Positions 6,163 to 8,849 of a stretch of DNA of 8,849 bases are shown in pieces. Origin of the DNA: a bacterium. Lineage in GTDB: Bacteria; JAHJDO01. The stretch spans positions 1-8,849 of the forward strand of contig DAOVKY010000019.1 in NCBI GenBank assembly GCA_030631525.1, in the 5' to 3' direction. The notes beneath the pieces were generated by a model that did not search any database, had not been told where the DNA came from, and saw only the letters and a program-made list of their open reading frames with translations. Within the stretch, counting starts at the first letter, position 1, and the number at the start of each line of letters is the position of its first letter. A program made the translations under genes and the position numbers.

Positions 6163-8031
6163 ATGTCTCATAATAATCAAGGCAAGAGATTAATCCGCCG
6201 GCTGGGTGGTATTGATGTGTTTTGCATTGCTGCCGGCGCAATGATAAGTTCAGGATTATTTATTCTTCCCGGGCTGATCTACGCTAAAGTTGGCCCAGCA
6301 GTGATCTTAGTCTATATCCTGGCAGGCATACTTATTCTACCTGCATTATTTGCTAAGGCTGAGCTGACTACAGCTATGCCTAAAGCTGGCGGTGATTACT
6401 TCTTTATTGAACGAAGCATGGGTTCAGCAGCAGGCACAATAGGTGGATTCGCCAGTTGGTTTTCGCTAAGCCTTAAAAGTGCATTCTCATTAGTTGGTAT
6501 TGGTGTATTTGCAACATTAATCAATCCGAATATTACAGATTTGCAGATTAAATTTATTGCCATAGGATTCTGTGTTTTTTTTATAATTCTCAACTTGATG
6601 AGCGTTAAATTCACAGGAAAGTTTCAGGTTTTCTTTGTAATTCTGCTTATCAGTTTATTGATTTTATATATATCTCGCGGAACAATGTTTATTGAGGCTA
6701 ACAGATACACTCCTTTTAAACTGTCCGATAACCATGTACTGTTTGCAGCAGCAGGTATGGTCTTTATATCATTCGGCGGATTGACAAAAGTTGCAAGTAT
6801 TGCAGAAGAAGTTAAAAATCCTACAAAGAATATCCCGTATGGAATGATACTGGCATTTTGCGTTGTACTGCTTCTCTATGGTTTGGTAATTTCTGTAACA
6901 GTGGGTTTGCTCGACAAGCATGAACTGGCAAATTCCCTGACTCCAATATCAACCGGAGGATATAAGATATTTGGTAAAATCGGCAGCTTGGTTATGGCAG
7001 TCGCCGCAATACTTGCTTTTATTTCTACTGCCAATGCAGGCATATTGGCTGCATCTCGTTTTCCTATGGCAATGAGCCGCGATCAACTCCTGCCCGGATT
7101 TTTTGCAAATATAAGCAAACGATTTAATACACCACACTTTTCTATAATATTTACAGGGATTTTCATGATAATAACTATAATGTTTCTAAGACTGGAAAGT
7201 CTTGTAAAAGTAGCATCTGTTATGAAAATCATATTATTTATGTTTGGAATACTTGCATGCATTATTATGCGTGAGAGCAAAATTCTGAATTACAAGCCAA
7301 CATTCCGCTCGCCATTGTATCCCTGGTTACAAATAGCAGGAATCATCTGTTATGGGTTCCTAATATATGCGATGGGTGGGATAGCACTTTGGGGCACAGG
7401 AATCTTTATACTTGCCAGTATTCTATGGCATAGGATTTATGTTCGCAGGATATCTATGCGCAAGTCAGCTTTGATACATATTGTTGAGCGCATAACTGCT
7501 AAGGAGATTGCAGGTGATTCATTAGGAGCTGAACTCCGTGAAGTTCTAAAAGAGCGGGATAAGATAATAGAAGATAGATTTGATGAACTGGTAAAAAACT
7601 GCGAAGTGATTGATATAACAAAACAAGCTACACTTAAAGAATTCTTCACAATTATTGCAGAGAAATTCGCCAACAGATTAAACATGAATGTAAAGCAATT
7701 GCTTGATTCTTTAATTGCGCGGGAGAAAGCTTCAACAACAGTAATAAAGCCAGGGCTGGCGATTCCGCATATAATTATTGACGGTAATCACAAATTCGAA
7801 CTAGTTATAGTAAGATGCGAAGCTGGCATTAACTTTATAGAATCGTCAACTCCTGTTTATGCTGTATTCATATTAGTTGGCACACGTGATGAAAGGAATT
7901 TTCATCTGCGCGCTTTATCAGCAATTGCGCAAATTACGCAAGACACAAACTTTGACAAAGACTGGTTACATGCTAAAAGCATTGAAGAACTACGAGATAT
8001 TATACTTCTCGGAAAAAGGCACCGTGAATGA
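6163..8031 (+). CDS. APC-family amino-acid permease fused to a C-terminal PTS EIIA type-2 domain
   Basis: A 622-residue inner-membrane protein. Residues about 14-425 form an APC-superfamily transporter with about 12 hydrophobic segments. It shows the unwound-helix TM1 motif GAMISSGLFILPG (25-37), AEEVKNPTKNIPYG (214-227) and ISTANAGILAASR (287-299), followed by AMSRDQLLP (303-311). A charged linker (about 426-480) includes ERDKIIEDRFDELV, probably helical. Residues about 483-617 match the EIIA fructose/mannitol/nitrogen-type fold: REKASTTVIKPGLAIPH (520-536) carries the likely phospho-accepting His536, and NFHLRALSAIAQ (579-590) carries the second conserved His581. The EIIA domain probably regulates or senses through a phosphorelay rather than driving group translocation. 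The substrate (amino acid, amine or cation) is unknown. The gene is alone on its strand, divergent from fhs and convergent with tRNA-Ser. Its start has no proper Shine-Dalgarno site; 6163 was kept because the N-terminus aligns with APC proteins. No EI or HPr gene is in the window. Confidence 0.92.
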   Translation: MSHNNQGKRLIRRLGGIDVFCIAAGAMISSGLFILPGLIYAKVGPAVILVYILAGILILPALFAKAELTTAMPKAGGDYFFIERSMGSAAGTIGGFASWFSLSLKSAFSLVGIGVFATLINPNITDLQIKFIAIGFCVFFIILNLMSVKFTGKFQVFFVILLISLLILYISRGTMFIEANRYTPFKLSDNHVLFAAAGMVFISFGGLTKVASIAEEVKNPTKNIPYGMILAFCVVLLLYGLVISVTVGLLDKHELANSLTPISTGGYKIFGKIGSLVMAVAAILAFISTANAGILAASRFPMAMSRDQLLPGFFANISKRFNTPHFSIIFTGIFMIITIMFLRLESLVKVASVMKIILFMFGILACIIMRESKILNYKPTFRSPLYPWLQIAGIICYGFLIYAMGGIALWGTGIFILASILWHRIYVRRISMRKSALIHIVERITAKEIAGDSLGAELREVLKERDKIIEDRFDELVKNCEVIDITKQATLKEFFTIIAEKFANRLNMNVKQLLDSLIAREKASTTVIKPGLAIPHIIIDGNHKFELVIVRCEAGINFIESSTPVYAVFILVGTRDERNFHLRALSAIAQITQDTNFDKDWLHAKSIEELRDIILLGKRHRE

Positions 8032-8047
8032 AAGAAGCTGAGAGAAA

Positions 8048-8138
<91 letters not shown>

Positions 8139-8145
8139 GTTACGG

Positions 8146-8219
8146 CACGCCTGAGAGGATTTGAACCTCCGACCTTTGGGTCCGCAACCCAACGCTCTAT
8201 CCATCTGAGCTACAGGCGC
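8146..8219 (-). tRNA. tRNA-Arg (anticodon GCG)
   Basis: A 74-nt tRNA with acceptor GCGCCTG/CAGGCGT (first pair G-U) and discriminator G. The D-arm has the arginine identity A20 after GG. The anticodon stem TTGGG/CCCAA encloses loop TTGCGGA, so the anticodon is GCG (reads CGC and, by wobble, CGU). The T-arm is GGAGG-TTCAAAT-CCTCT. CCA is not encoded (CCG follows), so the 3' end needs a CCA-adding enzyme, unlike the neighbouring tRNA-Ser. Most bacteria read CGN with an ACG anticodon edited by TadA, so GCG is notable. Confidence 0.93.
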
Positions 8220-8238
8220 ATGTTAGTCTAATAAATCT

Positions 8239-8244
8239 ATTATA
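8239..8244 (-). promoter_or_regulatory. -10 element of the tRNA-Arg/tRNA-Ser transcript
   Basis: A perfect TATAAT on the minus strand, 19 nt before the mature 5' end of tRNA-Arg; the predicted start lies near 8232. No good -35 was found at 16-18 bp. Both tRNAs are probably made from one precursor. Confidence 0.5.
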
Positions 8245-8315
8245 CTAATTCTGAAGTAGTTTAGTATGACCATGATTGAGTTCTTGAATGAAACGTCTTG
8301 TTCTCTCTGAACTAT

Positions 8316-8849
8316 TCATTCTTTGATTGTCTCTCTAATCGCAGCTATTATACGTTCTTCATTTGGCAACACATAATTTTCTGAAGCAGGGGCAAAAGGT
8401 ATTGGGGTATCCATCACCCCAACCCGTTTGATGGGAGCATCAAGGTAGTCGAATGCTTCTTCAGCAACGATAGACGCAATCTCGGAGGTTACTCCACATG
8501 TCTGATGGTCTTCACTGACGACAACAAGTTTACCTGTCTTCTTAACTGAATCAATGATCGTTTTCTTATCTAAGGGAACTAGTGTTCTTGGATCAATCAC
8601 CTCAATATCGACACCTTCTTTCTCAAGAGCAACAGCAATAGCCATGACCTGGTGCACCATCAATGAGGTAGCCACTATAGTTATATCTTTCCCTTCCCTT
8701 TTAATATCCGCCTGACCCAATGGAACAAGATATTCTTCTTCCGGAATTTCCCCTGTAGATCCCAGTAAAGCCTTGTGATACAGGTAAACAACGGCATTGT
8801 TGTCTCGAATGGCCGATTTCATTAATCCTTTTGCATCATACGGCGTAGA
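8316..8849 (-). CDS. pdhB: 2-oxoacid (pyruvate-type) dehydrogenase E1 component, beta subunit, C-terminal 177 residues
   Basis: Beta chain of the thiamine-diphosphate-dependent E1 heterotetramer, which decarboxylates pyruvate or a related 2-oxoacid (or acetoin) and passes the acyl group to E2. The frame is open to the window edge: nine residues (STPYDAKGL) precede the first ATG at 8822, and they match the conserved E1-beta TPxDAKGLLKSAIRD motif. So the ATG is internal and the gene continues outside. About half of the usual 325 residues are present: the end of the pyrimidine-binding domain, then the transketolase C-terminal domain with TIVATSLMV, the conserved IDPRTLVPLD, VVSEDHQTCG, and the EAFDYLDAPIKRVG stretch near the end. 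Pyruvate, branched-chain and acetoin E1-beta chains are hard to tell apart here, and E1-alpha and E2 genes are not in view. It ends 96 nt before tRNA-Arg with no clear terminator. Confidence 0.93.
   Translation of the reverse strand, partial: STPYDAKGLMKSAIRDNNAVVYLYHKALLGSTGEIPEEEYLVPLGQADIKREGKDITIVATSLMVHQVMAIAVALEKEGVDIEVIDPRTLVPLDKKTIIDSVKKTGKLVVVSEDHQTCGVTSEIASIVAEEAFDYLDAPIKRVGVMDTPIPFAPASENYVLPNEERIIAAIRETIKE

Noticed and set aside
6396..7685. Minus-strand open frames opposite the permease
   Set aside because: Antisense shadows of the membrane-protein codons; no ribosome binding site, promoter or family resemblance.
8220..8315. Terminator between pdhB and tRNA-Arg
   Set aside because: Only 4-5-bp inverted repeats (for example AGTTC/GAACT) without a T-run were found.
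8316..8822. Treating the ATG at 8822 as the true start of a 168-residue protein
   Set aside because: The frame stays open to the window edge and the nine codons before it encode a conserved E1-beta motif, so the ATG is internal.

Overview
The window is AT-rich bacterial chromosome (below 40% G+C by eye). It looks like a Gram-negative or diderm lineage: there is a secreted HtrA/Deg protease with an N-terminal signal peptide and two PDZ domains. Shine-Dalgarno sites are clear and close to consensus. Formate-tetrahydrofolate ligase and a 2-oxoacid dehydrogenase E1-beta subunit suggest an anaerobic or facultative heterotroph with C1-folate metabolism. The small MamI-like protein and the permease-EIIA fusion would fit an uncultured lineage such as Omnitrophota or another deep PVC/Desulfobacterota-type group. 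That taxonomic guess is inference only; no marker here settles it.

Layout. Positions 1-3426 (minus strand) hold a possible operon, in transcription order: a small two-helix MamI-like membrane protein with a Glu/Lys-rich repeated tail, an HtrA protease, and elongation factor G, which runs off the left edge after 523 residues. A good promoter lies only upstream of the small membrane protein. A 46-bp palindrome (3071-3116) sits between that gene and htrA. Positions 3559-4294 (minus) are a compact toxin-antitoxin module: ribbon-helix-helix antitoxin first, PIN-domain toxin second, with a perfect 17-bp palindrome lying between the -35 and -10 of its promoter. Positions 4331-6025 (minus) encode formate-tetrahydrofolate ligase (fhs). 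It is divergent from a plus-strand gene (6163-8031) for an APC-family amino-acid permease fused to a PTS EIIA type-2 domain. Positions 8049-8219 (minus) hold tRNA-Arg(GCG) and tRNA-Ser(GGA). The right edge (8316-8849, minus) is the C-terminal half of a pyruvate/2-oxoacid dehydrogenase E1-beta subunit.

How the parts relate. Most genes are unrelated housekeeping functions. HtrA (envelope proteolysis) and the small membrane protein both act at the membrane and could be functionally linked. The toxin-antitoxin pair is self-contained and probably autoregulated. The permease's EIIA domain suggests that uptake of an amino acid or amine is tied to a phosphorelay, but no EI or HPr gene is visible here.

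There is no gene-free stretch longer than 300 bases. The non-coding gaps (3039-3132, 3427-3558, 4224-4330, 6026-6162, 8220-8315) are 94-137 bases and hold the promoters, ribosome binding sites and palindromes listed. No CRISPR array, insertion sequence, integrase or replication origin was seen.
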